Source: Siderastrea radians (Eukaryota > Cnidaria > Anthozoa > Scleractinia > Rhizangiidae). Taken from it: a DNA stretch of 64,000 bases. The notes beneath the pieces were generated by a model. The model ran no database searches. It was given only the letters and a program-made list of their open reading frames with translations, and was not told the DNA's origin. Shown here one piece after another: positions 46,525 to 60,357 of the stretch (position 1 is the first letter of the stretch; every line of letters starts with the position of its first letter). The DNA lies in assembly GCA_964017195.1 (NCBI GenBank), contig OZ024887.1:66764228-66828227 (forward strand), written 5' to 3'. Position numbers and translations under genes: made by a program.

Positions 46525-49500
46525 ATGGCGGCCGCGAAGCGGAGCAAGCGAGCTGAAAGTTCCAAAGAGTCTTTCCAAGTAATCCTCAGTGAAGCCAATG
46601 AGTTTGTTAAACAAATGAAAAAACCTAAAAAAAAATCTCGTTATTTAATTTTTCGCGATCCTACAACGGGCAAACGCGAGAGTCAATGCCCGTATAAACC
46701 TCGGTTTCAGCAACCCGAAAGAGAAAATTTCGACGTGCCATCTACCAGTGACGCCAGCGCCGTGAGCAGTTCAGCCATCGAGGGTAGATTTAATTTTATT
46801 GTAAAAATGTTAACTTATATTAAGCTTAGTTTGTCGTAAATAAACATATAATTCCGTAATGGAAATCGGCCTTGCTTATTTAAACACACGATATATGGCA
46901 ATATTATGGAGAATTTTTCCGTGATCGCGTGTTGGAGATTTTCCCTTCTCTGGTTGTGCCTTTTGTCAATGAACCGACCTAGCCAGAAGTTCACATCTAC
47001 CACGAGCTCTCTTTAGCTCACTGTTACGTTCTAAGACCAATCGAGGTAGAGGCTGGTCTGTCTCTCTCTGTTTGCAACCTGTTTTGGATTACGCTTCAAC
47101 AACACTTTTTGTTCAGTTGTTCATGTTGGGCAAAGTATTGTTTTCGGTCAAACAGTTTGTTGTCCACAACAATGTTAGAACGCTTAATTAACCAGCTTTC
47201 CAACATTGTGACCTCGCTTTGTTGTTTGAGTGATGTTGGCTATATGTAGCTGGGCGCTCAACAAATGTTTCCATAGATACTTAAGTTAGTAAGTGATTTC
47301 TTTATTTATCTTATAAGCTATATAAGTAAATTTGTGTTCCTCACAGTTTATAATTATCAACTTGAACATTTGAAAACCTTTCAAAATTCTGGTTTTTCCA
47401 GGATTTGCCTTGTAGCCATGTGATAACTGCCAGTGCAGTTGTTTAGCCACTTAAGCTACCAAGCCAATATTTTGTACTAGATAGGTCATTGTGAGTTTGT
47501 AATGTACCTGATGGTGGTGAATAAATGAATGTAAATTAATATGAAAATCATTAATGTGTTTATGGAAATGTGAAAGTTTTGATCCACACAGCTTTGTGAT
47601 CAACTAAAATAGTGCAGGAGGATCACAAATGTCACATTTCATCTGCAGTTCTCATGTATGATTTTGGTATATTGACATAATATCATTATAAAAGTATGCT
47701 AAACTCCATTGCAGATAATGTAGATCTGGATGACGATGATGAAGTGAGGGTAGAGCAACAATCATCCTCTAATCTTGAGGGTAGGTATTTTGTATTCCTT
47801 ATAGGGACACGATGCACGTGTATTACTTTCAATTCCTGTTAAAACAACACACAATGCTTCATTTGGTACCTGTAATGGATATAGAGGTTTTAGTTAAATC
47901 GTACAAGGCTTGGTAGAATTCCAGCAGTGCTCTGCAAGCATTCATGGGGAAATTGACTGAATTTTAAATTTATTGTTTTCTAACAGCTGTTGCATTAATG
48001 TCCCCTGTCATATGCTGTCATGCTTAATTCAGTGCTTCAAACATTAGTTGAAGATAGGTTATAACATGACAGGATACATTTGTACACAAAGAACATAGAT
48101 TTAAGCCAGTGAACTAAACTAACCAGTTAAGCTAACCAGACAGTTGTTTTCTCTATAATTTATTTTTAAGCCATAATTTTTTTTTCACAGATGATAATCT
48201 TGAGGCAACTTTAGCCAAATGTGATGAGTTTTTGCATTCATTTGATCTTCCTTCAACTTCAAAAAATTGGGAGAACAGGATGTCCAATTTAACATCCCGC
48301 TGGGACACTTCAAGAAAACTGCTATTTGAGGCTGTCCTAAGCTATGAGGGACTCCCATCCCCAGATTGTTGCCAAATGTGCTTGGAAGGGGCAGTGCTAG
48401 TGCGATGTACGGAGTGTGCAGTTAGTTTTATGTGTCCATCGTGTGACAAAAAGGTGCACCAGTTTTTGCCTTTTCACAACAGAGATGGGTATTTAAATGG
48501 GTATTTCCAATCCATCCCTCCAACTGTCACACTTGACGAGAATGGAACTATGCAAACTACCTGTAAGTACACCATACCATAGATTGTAGTGAATGAGTCA
48601 CACATATTATTCAATACCATTTTTCAACACCTATAATTGTAATGGCGTCAAAGTTCCTTTACCCTGTTATAGAATTGTTACCTGGGATGCTGTTGAAGTC
48701 TGTTCTTATATGAGGGCAGCACTTATTCACATTTTCTTGCTTGTATGTGGCACTAATTGCTGTTGCTGGGGTGCTTTTTCAAGGAGATATTATGCAGTGT
48801 CAAATGTGCAACCTCACTCCATTGACATGGCTACCCCTGTGAATATGACTAATTTGTCATTGCTTGACAACAGTGTTACTATCAATCAGGTTCCCTGGTA
48901 CAAAATGATCCAGTAATGTTTGCCATTATTTTGCTACATTTTCCTTTAATATGTCGTCAATGATACAACTGCTAATAAAGTTTACCACCATTTGCATTGC
49001 TATGCAGTGATTCATCCCAAAACTTCTGTGGAAATGTTCCAAAATTTCTATCAATCAAACATTAAGCTGGCATTGAATTTTGATTGTGCCTTACCATAAA
49101 TGGATGTGTTGTTTTTGCCATGAGCAAAATTTGAAGCCAGGTTATTTTTTCATTGATGGAAATTTTGGAAACATTTCACAGGAGTTTTGGTTTGAATCAT
49201 TGCATAGCAAAGAGAACGGTGGTAAACAGCTTCCTAAAGTTATACATTTTTTCAACATGCTTACATTTGCTCTTTGTTTTTATCTGCCCTTCAAGCCAAG
49301 CTATATCCAGTTGTCAAATTGCCAGCATTCTGTTCCAAGTGTAAGGAACCTGGAGCATTACAGCAAATTACTTTGAACACCAAGGAGACTCTAATTATTG
49401 TAAATGAAAAAGGTATCAGCTCTGTATTTTTGTTTTAAAGTTTCTGCCTGCTGTTTGAACATGAAATGGTTTATAAAATAATTAGTGTTTTATGCTAATT

Positions 49501-52500
49501 AGAATTAACTACTTAAGAATCATGAGTTTATAAACAAATCTAGTTTTATAGATGTTAGATGTATTTTAAATGTATTTTTTATGTTATCTTTATCTTATCT
49601 TTATGTCTATCTTGCACCTTTTTGTAATCTTTGTCTCATGATATGCTTTTGTGTTTGTGTGTACCTCTAGGTCGGTTTGATTTAAACAAGTCTGTAATCC
49701 ACTGTAAGAGTTGCAATGACATGGCTCCATCCTGGACACTAGCTGATGTCGTCCATGCAGGGTATTGGCCAGGAAGTCCTACTGACACAAGTTATGTGTT
49801 TGATCAGCGCCTTTTTCAGCTGTGGGACTCGCTCCAGAAGAGAATGCCAGGGACATCTGAAACATCATTCATTAGAGCACTTGAGGATGTGTCTGTTATG
49901 AAAGGAAGGGTACTGCTTTTAATTAGTTCATTACAATTCTTTATCCAATGTAGTAGGTGTTGCAAAATTTTGCAACATTGGTTTATAGAACAATAAACAA
50001 ACAATAGAAAGGATGGGCCTAGCTCTGATAACTAAGCAGCTGGTACACATTTGGGACCAATAATTTATAGCAATACTTGCACATGAGAGCTACTATGCTT
50101 TCAATTCTGTGTTGTTCTTTTTTATGTACCAGAGTTTCTTTTTCCTAATTTATCAGTTGCCAACCTTTCTCATTTATTAGCTGTTAACACTTTTACTATT
50201 AGCTGTTCTATTTATTTCATAGAGTATCCAAAGTGATGCATGCATGTTCCCTTAATTTACTTTTAAAAAACACCTGCTCTCATGCAAAAAATGATTATTT
50301 CTTTGTGCCTTACCTATCTTTTATTAAGTAACATGTTATTACACCCAGCTGACACAGCAACTGAGTATATACTGTACATATTGGGCGTTGGTTTCATTGT
50401 TGAGTTGGTTTCTGTTTTGCAGGAGCCAACAATCAATCATTCAACATTTAGTCGCTCATTTAAAGAGTGGAAATTTTGCCAATATGAACTCTGTCGACTT
50501 CAAGGCATGGATTGGTTTAGGTGTCCTACCTGTTCAATTAGTCAACATTCCTGTCATGTTGATGGAAACATGAAATTGTATCGTTACCAGTCATCAGGAA
50601 GGTCAGGGTTGTGAATTTTTTGACACAATGAATTATTGTATATATCACCTGTATTTATGTTTTAATACCGGTAGCAGGAAAATCGTGTAATCTAGTAATC
50701 TCAGAAAACAATACATTTAACACTTGTATAAGAAGATCACTTAATATGATCAAAATGTAGGTGTCTAACAAAGAAAAGTTTTTTTCTTCATTTTTGAAAA
50801 AAGAATATATTGTTTTATTCCTACTATTGTTTGCAGTCAAAGAAGGCCATCATATTATGGTGATGTGTTTATTGCAAATAATAGTGATGTTGACTGGCAC
50901 ATGAAAACAGTTTATGCAAAGCAGCCAAAATCTAAGGTTTGTCAGTTGTATGTATTTTGTGCAATATATTTAGTCGAATCGTGTAGCATTATTTTGTTTA
51001 ATATAGGCCCCATGCTGTGATTTTGTTGCTTCTCACACTTAATTGTCCTTTTTTACTTGCTGTCATGCTTCAGTTAAGTAATATCAAAGCTTTTATTACA
51101 GTTTTGTAATCTGAACACTTCTCTTTTTAACATACATTTCACTTGGACTCAAAGATCTAAAATTGATATGAATTCTACCTCAGTGTCATTTAAGGACACC
51201 GATGACTTTGCTCTGTCCTTTGTTTGGCTGTAGTGTCAAGTTATTACATCTTATTTGCTAATGTCAGTTTGAATATTCAATACCAGTGCAATTAATCTGA
51301 CAGTGTATATTAAAGCTGATTTAATAAGGCAAGTGTTTTCATGCTTGCATTGTTTACAGGATAGTGATAGCGGCCAACAACAAAGGCAGAAAGTCAGCCA
51401 AATTGGATGAGACTGGACTGGAGATAGCAGGTCAAACTAAAATGAAACAATGATCACTTTGTTACCTTAATTTAAATTTGGCTGATCTAACTGTACTAGA
51501 TGTATTGACAAAAAAGTCCTTTATTTACAGGTTGCAGGCATGGCTTGGCCCAGTGGGCAGTGAATATGTTTCAGGGGGAATTGTATGGTTATGCAAACTA
51601 TATTCATCTCAAGAAAATGATACCAGCTGGCGTCAAATATTTTTGGGAGGATATAGTTTGCAAATACTGGAAGTGGGCGAGAAAGGCTGGTGGTCTTGAT
51701 GGAAGTGGCATGAAACCTGCCTTGTCCGTTATGCATGCCAAGGCTCACAATTGGACATGCCAGGTAAACATATATTTATCACATACAAAAGAATGCCTCA
51801 CTGTACATCCCCTCCCCTAATGCCAATACTCATATCATTTAGAAAAAAATGTTTGAATGGCAATTATCCTACCTGCACCACCCTGGTTTTGTATATTGTG
51901 CTGCAAAAACATTTCAATATTGCAGTCTGTTTCTGGAGTATTTACACTTGTCTATCAATCTAATTTCATCATGCAGGTTATATGGGGCGGTCGATGGCAA
52001 GATGGGAGTGCCTGTTCCACTGGTGAAGAAGTAGAACAGATCAACTCTCACATGTCACGATGTGGAAACACCACCAAGTACATGCTTCCTGAGAGTGAGT
52101 GGAAACCTTCAACAAGAAGTTATATACCAGTCATGATAGGAAGATACACACAGGCTGAAAAACAGATTGCTAGCATTTGGATATGTTTTTTAGTGTAATA
52201 ATATTTAGAATTCCTGCTGTCTCTGAATCATTACCCTAATTTGTAAGAATGGGAATTAAAAAGTAATTAAATAATTGGTTTAAAAGAAATTAAACCACAG
52301 TACATAAGACAAATGGCCAATTGAGGTAGAACATTATTTGAAACAAATGCTTAAACAAATGTGATTTAAATCTTCCAGATCGAGAGGAGCTCATTACTGA
52401 GCATGCCTTCTCATGGAACAGGAGGAAAATTGTTGGCATGGTGCAGAGTCTTGCAAAACGCTACACTCGTGTGAGTATGCTTTTTTACCCACCCCCTTCC

Positions 52501-55500
52501 CCCGCCCTAAACACACATACAATGCACATACATATGTTATTGGATATTTAGGTCCTGAGCTGAAAATTTTTACTGAGCAAGGTTGACGAGGGCACAGAAG
52601 GGCACAGCTCAAATCAACTATTGCACATAGAAATTGAGGGTCAATGAAGTAATTGCTAAAACAATTCTTCAAGAATCATATTCCATTGCATTGATACATT
52701 AAAGGTTAAACTGCACATGTTGGTCAGCTTTCTAATATTCGCTGTCTATTACAGAATCGATAGTCAGTACAATTCAGATTGCTGCGTTTGTGATAGGTTC
52801 TTAGAGGTAAATGTACGAAAATGTAATGTGTTTTTAGCTTCAGAATGACCTCATCTTTTCTTCTCATCTTTCGTGTGCTAGGCTGTTAAGATGCAAAGTG
52901 AATCAGAGAAAGAGTTCACTGAAGTTCTTGTTGCATATAATGTACCAATAGTTCAATTTAAGGCAGATGAGTGGAAGAACATTGTTGTTTGTCATGCACA
53001 AGGTAAAATGGATATTGTGCATGGTTTGTTGTAATCATGCATTTTGATTTTAATTTAATTACTCCCTACATTTTAAAATTATTCCATGAGATCTATTATA
53101 GGTGTAATAATTAACAAGTATTCATTGTGCAAATTATAAGGCAAGGAAAATTTCCTAGTTTGTTTACTGCATCTGCCAATAAGCTGAAGCTGAAATTCAA
53201 GTCACCACCTATGGTTGCATTGTTCATTGCGATCAATCGAACAAAGTTGAACAAAACCCACCAATCACTGTGCACAAAAGTTACCATTTGACCCCGCCTC
53301 TTTTGTCTCTAAAGCTTCTGGTGCAATGATTTACGGTGACAAAAAACGCAACCGTTGGCAGTCATTTGAATTTCGGATTCTGCATGTTATTGAAAGGTGT
53401 AGTAAACATGCCAATGATAGGTACGGCCATGTTGTATTGCATAACCCAACGCTCATGTTGTATTGCAGTACCCATCCTTAGTGTACTGACACGTCAAAAT
53501 TGCTGTTTGCTAGAAATAGAAGCCTTGCATGGTTCTACCAGCAGCATGCGCCTCCAAGATGAAATTGAAATGTTGGCATCATCTATTGAACAGACCACTC
53601 GTTCCATGAGCAAATTGACAGGTGTGTGCATGTCTTTTTTCTAATAAGGATTGGGGGTTAGGATTACAAAACATATTCTGTTATACGCTAACATATTTTT
53701 TCTTAAGAATTTCTCTCTTGGTGTTTTTCAGAGTCATCAAAACAACGATCCAAACTGCGCACAAAAATATCTGCTGACAAGGCAAAGCTAACATCTCGGG
53801 TGCAGCGGTACAATGAAGAGGCAGCGGGTAACCAAGATGCTAACCCTAACCCATGTACAGTTGCGGACGTGATGAATGGAAACTTCCCCTGGGGAAATAA
53901 TGCAGGTGAATTATGTATCATTGGTACAAGGTAGGCATAGCTAACTATACTGATTGCTGTCCACGGCTGCTAATTGCTCAGGCTGTTATATTGGTTACTT
54001 ATTTACTAATTCAGACTGGGTGATCTTGCTGCGCCGTGCTGACGGCGCCCAAATAGGCCGAAACAGCTTGTTATTTGAAGAACAGTGGTTCAGAAGTTAC
54101 TCAAGCAAACCTTTAACATTTCCTGTATGGCCAACTTGTAATGTTACCCGTGAAAGTTATAGTTTGTTTGTGTCTAAAGAATAGGAACCACTTGTCATCG
54201 GTTGTATTTGTGTCCCAGCAATACAACCTTATTTACTTAAAATAGGCTGGTAAACCTCTCTCTTTCTCTCTTTGTTCAATTCTTATTGCTCCTATAGACA
54301 CACCAGTACGTATCAAGAGATTGATCGTTGAAAAGTTTGAAATGACAAAGCGATGGGAGGAAGAAGTTGCCCTGATCAAAATGGAGATGGCTCACTTCAT
54401 AAAATTCTACATGGAGGTTGCTATGCCCCAGCTTCAGAGGATTGCAGATGAGTTGAAGGACAGCCTCGACAGTTAGTTTGAATCACATGAATTCAAAGTT
54501 TCATATTCTTGTTGAGTAGCCTTGTCTTCGAATAAAATATATATTGTCAACTGTTTCTGTTTTTCTTTTGTTCCTTTTTTGAAGATCCTCCCTGTGAATT
54601 GGACGTTGAGATGCCGCTCGAGACTGGTGAAGTGCCTGTGCAGTCAGAAAGTGTATGCTAAGAATTGCACAACGTTTTAGAACTTGTCTCTAGTTGGAAA
54701 TCATTTTGGCTAATAAAGATCTTTTCACTCTTTTACGTTTAGGTGGAGATAGCCAGGTATACAACTGAGTCCCAGAACACAAGGGTAATTGAAGGAAAGT
54801 TGGCATGCGTCATAAAGGGGATCGCGTTCTGTAAAGTTCAACTGGTCAGTGCAGCGACCTCATTCAAAACCGCTCTGTCAGGTAGCAGCTTTGAGGAATC
54901 CCTTGATATCCAAGATGGTGAGAACGAAGAGGAAGACGATGATGCTGTCGAGGACGACGTTGATACTGGTGCAATTTCTGATGACGAACGTGTAGACATC
55001 GACCAGCCCACCACAGGGGAGGATCTTGAAGTCACTGGGGTAAATCTGCCGAATAGCAACCTGATGGCATGGAAATGTCCTTTAGAGATTAGCCAATCCA
55101 CACTTAACGGCCGTAATGGTAGCTATGCTTGCAGTGTCATTGCGCTCATCTTTGCTCATGAAGTACACCATCGGCGCCTTGACCTGCAACCAGTGCGTCT
55201 GCTATCTCCACTGTGGGTTGTGCTTATGTGTGCTGCGATCAGAATTGGCAACCGGCTTTACGACAGTTGCCGCCATAGCTTGCCACAGCGTTTCCTGTCA
55301 GCAGCCGAGGCTGCTACCATTGTAGAGCGAAGTGTTAGTGCTTCTGTTGACCTCCCTTTGCCGGTACGCGTTTTTGATGAACATGCGCCCACAACTTTGC
55401 TGTTCCAGTTACGAAAGCTGTGTGCGAATAACCACGGTCATGCTGCCTTACTTATAGCCAACGAGAAGACGGTCCTCTTTATGCCCATCGGAAACAGCTC

Positions 55501-55654
55501 TATTGCCTTGGTGGATACTCATCAACATGGCCTCTATGGTGCCGAAGTGTTACTGGGACAGCGTGACAGCTTAGACCAATTTGTGTATGCCAGCCAGACC
55601 GTGCTAGGTTTGCAGGATGACACCTACGCCAATATTTCCTTTATTACCTTTTAA
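46525..55654 (+). CDS. KDZ-type transposase gene, multi-exon, with C-terminal protease-like domain
   Basis: A spliced gene of about 17 exons can be read with GT-AG borders and mostly matching phases: 46525-46783, 47715-47780, 48191-48562, 49296-49412, 49671-49909, 50423-50601, 50837-50936, 51360-51430, 51531-51763, 51977-52094, 52379-52470, 52882-53002, 53514-53621, 53732-53905, 54298-54471, 54585-54652 and 54743-55654. Exon 3 holds the Cys cluster (CQMC, CTEC, CPSC, CD). Exon 5 has GYWPGSP. The catalytic part includes KLDETG, CRHG, MHAKAH and WGGRW, typical of Kyakuja-Dileera-Zisupton transposases. The junction 50936/51360 does not keep phase, so an exon is missed or misplaced there. The gene may be a recent transposon or a domesticated copy. 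Confidence 0.75.
54743..55654 (+). CDS. Terminal exon: cysteine-protease-like domain of the KDZ gene
   Basis: The exon begins after a TTTTACGTTTAG acceptor; its apparent start codon is only GTG, so it is not an independent gene. An acidic linker (EEEDDD) precedes a domain with NGRNGSYACSVIALIFA, where the Cys sits at the start of a hydrophobic helix, and ALVDTHQHG, a candidate His site. That Cys-helix plus late DxH order is typical of papain-fold peptidases of the OTU/viral-DUB kind. Fold and activity are inferred. Another frame stays open from about 55650 to 55878 and may be the true end after a frame change. Confidence 0.55.
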   Translation: MEIARYTTESQNTRVIEGKLACVIKGIAFCKVQLVSAATSFKTALSGSSFEESLDIQDGENEEEDDDAVEDDVDTGAISDDERVDIDQPTTGEDLEVTGVNLPNSNLMAWKCPLEISQSTLNGRNGSYACSVIALIFAHEVHHRRLDLQPVRLLSPLWVVLMCAAIRIGNRLYDSCRHSLPQRFLSAAEAATIVERSVSASVDLPLPVRVFDEHAPTTLLFQLRKLCANNHGHAALLIANEKTVLFMPIGNSSIALVDTHQHGLYGAEVLLGQRDSLDQFVYASQTVLGLQDDTYANISFITF

Positions 55655-57907
55655 GTGGAAACCCGTGCAAGAAAGTTCCAAGCTTGGAACAGGAGTCATC
55701 CTCCAGCCCTGTTCTCGAAGTCACTTCCAACACGTTCCTTACTGGTTTTCTTACTCAGCCTACTCCCGGGCGACGTGCATTGTTAGTAATGCCAATCAAC
55801 CAAACCATCCGGTCTGGCATGCTCTATCTGATCAACAATCATCTGACTTTGTGCAGCCTTGTTAACTGTGGTGTTTGACTTTCCGGGGAAGCAACTGGGT
55901 TGTTTCTTCCTTTGCTCGTCAACACTTGTAGTGTTATTGTTTTTGTTATGTGTCGATGTTAGCTTTCTGTGTCGCCTTCGACGGTTGTACACACTGTTTA
56001 GCCTCTATTCATAGTGTTTTTGTTTGTATCCGTTTCGTCAGATCGCTTGCGCTTGGTGTCCTTTGTTGGTCTACTGTGTGGTGATCTGTTGTTTCCGTTT
56101 TGTGTGCCTTTATGACACAATATTTGGAGATTTTTTTTAAGGGGTGGGGTTCGACTCCCCAGCGAAGTTGGCGACCGGTGTCCCCCTGTTTATGTGCGGA
56201 CCCGTCCCTCTGGCATTGCACTTCTCCGCCATGGATGGGATTAGAAGTTATATCCGACAGCCATTGCACTCACCCTACTGGGGGGGGGGGTGGGCTGCTC
56301 GTCCGCCTTAAACACATTAACATATATTAATAAGTACTCTGTAAGGATTTGTAATAGTCTATTCAACTTTCCAGGTATTTATGACATTTCGTGCAATGAA
56401 GAGTGAAAAACTCGCTTCTGATTGGTCTAGAGAAATGGGTGATTATAGTACAGACGCAAGAATGACGTCACTGTGGCAGGACGAAGTTATTTTTCAGAAA
56501 ATTTGCTTCGTCAAAGACAAAAACAAACAAACTTTCTTGGAACAGATCAATGGGAATATAGGTCCTTTTTACGGGCTAATAAGCTAAAATGTTTGACGTG
56601 AGACAAAACTGATGAAATTTTTCCAGACGTTTGTCACTGAGAAAATGTAGGAATAGTCAACAATGAACAACATCATACCGTCGATTTTTTGGAAGCAGAA
56701 ATTTGCTTGTGGAATAAAGGTTACGTTGAGAAAGCTGTTTCAAAACGTCTTTGGGGTTGAGTATGTTAATTTAGAACTTCTTTATTTTAAGAAGTTCTTT
56801 ACAGTTTACAACGTTTGTGAAAGCACTTGGTATGAAGCTCACTTTAGAGAATCTCTCTGCCATTAAGGTTTAAAAACAAATTCATTCCATTCGTTTTTAG
56901 TGGACCGTGTGTACCGCATGCGGCAAGAATAGCAGTCACGCTACTCGCCTGAGGTTCATTAGCGTACTTCTTTGTTCTTACCATATTTTGACGTCTTCTC
57001 TTCGTTATAAGAGAACGCGCGCACGGCCAAATGGAAGGTATTTGTTGGACCCGACTGTTAACACTTCAGATCTATCAACGCATATACCTTTTATACAAAA
57101 ATTCATCTATTCGACACATTCTAAAACAAGCAAAATGACTCGCATCACCGATGACCTGATAACGTGTGGGTGACTTTGCTTTTGAAAATTGCTTGAAGTT
57201 ATCCTGACTGAGCTTAATTTAACCTGGGTTCGTGTAAAAACCGTACGTTTTCGTTGAATTAAAATGTTAGGAACAGACAGTCTAAATTTAAGAAAAGTGG
57301 GATAATTTTACGGAACCGTCGATTTCGGAAATGCAACAAGAACATACCATTTTGGTCTCATTTCTAATAACGTAACTCTCCGGAAGCCTACTTTTATCCC
57401 AGATGAAGGTAAAATAGGAAAATCCCACAGAATGTGCGATTTCGAAGGAGTATCGAGACAATGTTCCAACATGTTCCCAACTCAAAATTAGTGAAAAGTG
57501 CATTCTTCGCAGAATGTTCCATTTAACTTTGCCGATCTGTGATAATTGTGTTAATCTTGCCGGGGTTTTCTCATCATTGTCTTTCGTAGAATGGCTCATT
57601 TTGACGATCCATCAAAATTGTGCAAATATAGCCCGCAGAATGACCCATTTTGCAGATGCCGGTAAATTGAAGACATGTTGCTAACTCCGCGTTGGTGAAA
57701 AGAGGCATACCAACCCAGACAAAAAGCCTTTTTGACTCCCATTTTGCAGTGTAGTGCAAATTAATTGATTGTGCTGATATGGCCCCGTCTTTCTCAACAT
57801 CCTCTCTGAAGACATGTTCCCAACTCAGAATTGGTGAGGAAGCATTCATTTGAATGCTGCTGGTATGCACAGGATCTATAAAAGATATAAACAGCCAACA
57901 ATGACAG
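55655..57907. other. Downstream of KDZ gene, no gene supported
   Basis: A possible extension of the KDZ last exon (to 55878, other frame) and its 3' untranslated region lie first. A poly-G tract is at about 56281-56290. From 57450 on, short degenerate repeats of an ACATGTTCCCAACTC / TTGGTGA word are seen several times, related to the array that starts at 58047. Confidence 0.4.
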
Positions 57908-58046
57908 ACATGAAATAAAAGCAAGGCTGATACTGCGTATAAGACTTAATGCGACAGAGACACACATGACAGAGACCAAACCGAGAGTCTCGGTTTGGCC
58001 TCTATGATGACTCTGTCGCAGTATCAGCCTTACTTTTATTTCATGT
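57908..58046. repeat. Nested hairpin
   Basis: The outer arms CATGAAATAAAAGCAAGGCT (57908 on) and its near-complement (to 58046) enclose a second perfect stem CCAAACCGAG-AGT-CTCGGTTTGG. It abuts the start of the tandem array and may mark an element end. Confidence 0.75.
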
Positions 58047-59580
58047 CCGGTCACCAAGTTTCAAGGTAAACAGTCAAAACGAAAGGTCACAAGGACTAAA
58101 AAGGAATTGTATTTTTTCCCATAAAAAAGTTACTTTTGACTCTCCTGACCTTGGATTTTAATCAATTACCATGAAAATTGGATGAGATGTTACCAATATA
58201 AAGAAATCTTACATACTTTAGCTGCAAGGTCAAAGGTCATAACCAAAGGTCAGAAAATAGAAAAATAAGCGCCACCACCATAGCTTTTAACCTTTGACCT
58301 TTTTACCTCCTGACGTAAATTAAGTCCTCAGAAACTATAAGGTCACCAAGTTTCAAGGTCAACAGTCAAAAGCAAAGACCACAAGGACTAAAAACGTCTT
58401 GTATTTTTCCCATAAAAAAGTTACTTTTGACTCTCCTGACCTTGGATTTCAACCAATGACCATGAAAATTAGAGAAAATCTTCAAAGCCTAAAAAAGCCT
58501 AACATACTTTAGCGACAAGGTGAAATGTCGCAACCAAAGGTCAGGAGAAAGAGAAATATGCGCTGCGACGTTTGCTTTTGACCTTTGACCTTTTCACCTC
58601 CTGACCTAAGTTTACCCATCAAGGACTATACGGTCACCAAGTTTCAAGGTAACAGGTTAAAAGCAAAGGTCACAACTGCTAATCTGGCTCATTCTTTCTC
58701 GTCATCCTCTCTGAGGACATGAATCCAACTTCAAATTTGTGAAGAGGCATTCTGACCCAGAAAAAAATACTTTTGACTCTCCTGACCTTGGATTTTAATC
58801 AATGACCATGAAAATTGGATGAGATGTTACCAACGTAAAGAAATCTTACATACTTTAGCTACAAGGTCAAAGGTCATAACCAAAGGTCAGAAAATAGAAA
58901 AATAAGCGCCACCACCTTAGCTTTTAACCTTTGACCTTTTTACCTCCTGACGTAAATAAAGCTCTCAGAAACTATAAGGTCACCAAGTTTCAAGGTCAAC
59001 GGTCAAAAGCAAAGACCACAAGGACTAAAAACGTCTTGTATTTTTTCCCATAAAAAAGTTACTTTTGACTCTCCTGACCTTGGATTTCAACCAATGACCA
59101 TGGAAATTGGAGGAAATCTTCACAGCCTAAAGAAGCCTAACATACTTTAGCGATAAGGTGAAAGGTTGTAACCAAAGGTCAGGAAAAAGAAAAATATGCG
59201 CTGCGACGTTTGCTTTTGAACTTTGGCCTATTCACCTTTTGACCTAAGTTCACTCGTCAAGGACAATACGAGCACCCAGTTTCAGGGTCACATGTTAAAA
59301 GCAAGGGTCACAAGTGGTAATCTGCCCAGACAAAACGTATTTTGACTCTTCTGACCTTAGGTTTTAACCGCTGGCTTTGAAACTTGGAAACAAGGTTAAC
59401 AGCATAAAGGATACTTTTGCGACAAAGTCAAAGGTCAAAACTGGGGGTCAGAAGGAGGAAAAGTGTTATGACATTAAGTTTTGATTGTTGACCTAAGTTC
59501 CCTCGACGAGGAAGATACGGTCAACAAGTTTCAAGGGCAAGGGTCAAAAGCAAAGGTCACAAGAGCAAAACCCAACTGAC
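58047..59580 (+). repeat. ~290-bp tandem repeat array rich in AGGTCA
   Basis: GGTCACCAAGTTTCAAGG or a close variant recurs at 58049, 58341, 58632, 58978, about 59269 and 59518, giving a period near 290 bp with drift. Units contain many AGGTCA and TGACCT hexamers. Two units hold a perfect direct repeat with one-base spacing, AGGTCAAAGGTCA (58227-58239 and 58864-58876). No coding content. Confidence 0.9.
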
Positions 59581-59582
59581 TC

Positions 59583-60345
59583 AGATGATCCAACTAATCG
59601 AGATGACCCAACTGACTGAGGCGATCGAGCTGATTCAGACGACTGAACCGACTCAGATAATCCAACTGACTCAGGCGATCCAGCTGATTCAGATTGGATT
59701 GGATGACCTGACTGACCTGAATGTCCCAATTGATCTGGATGACCCATATGACTGGAATAGCCCGACTCACCAAGATGACCCAACTTACTTCAATGACTCA
59801 ACTGAGTGAGATGACCAGAATAACACAACTGAATTGGGTGACCCAACTGACTTGTATGACGGAGATGAAATGTATGACCCAACTGACTTGTGTCACCCAA
59901 GTGAATTGGATGACTCAACTGAATTGGATGACCGAATTGACTTGGATGACCCAACTGACTTAGATGACCCAAATAAGTTCAATGATCCAGATGACTTGCA
60001 TTAACTGACTTGAACGACTCAACTGACTTGGATGACCCAAGAGACTGGAATAACCAGACCGACCAAGATGACCCACTTGACTTAAATGACTCAACTGACT
60101 TGAATGACCCAACTGAGTCAGATGACCCGAATGACTTGAATGGCACAACTGACTGGGATGACCCAACTCACTTGGATGACCCAACTAACTTGGATGACCC
60201 AACTGACTTGGATGACCCAACTGACTTGGATGACCAACTGACTTGGATGACCCAACTGACTGGGATGACCCAATTGATTTGGATGATCCAGCCGTCTTGG
60301 ATGATCCAATTGACTTGGATGACCCAACTGTCTCGGATCACCCAA
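59583..60345 (+). repeat. 18-bp minisatellite
   Basis: The unit is GATGACCCAACTGACTTG with variants, repeated some 40 times. Because the unit is a multiple of three and lacks stops in five frames, several long open frames (DDPTDL, MTQLTW, SQLGHP and others) appear on both strands. They are repeat artefacts, though expression cannot be excluded. Confidence 0.92.
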
Positions 60346-60357
60346 CTGAGGGTGTAA

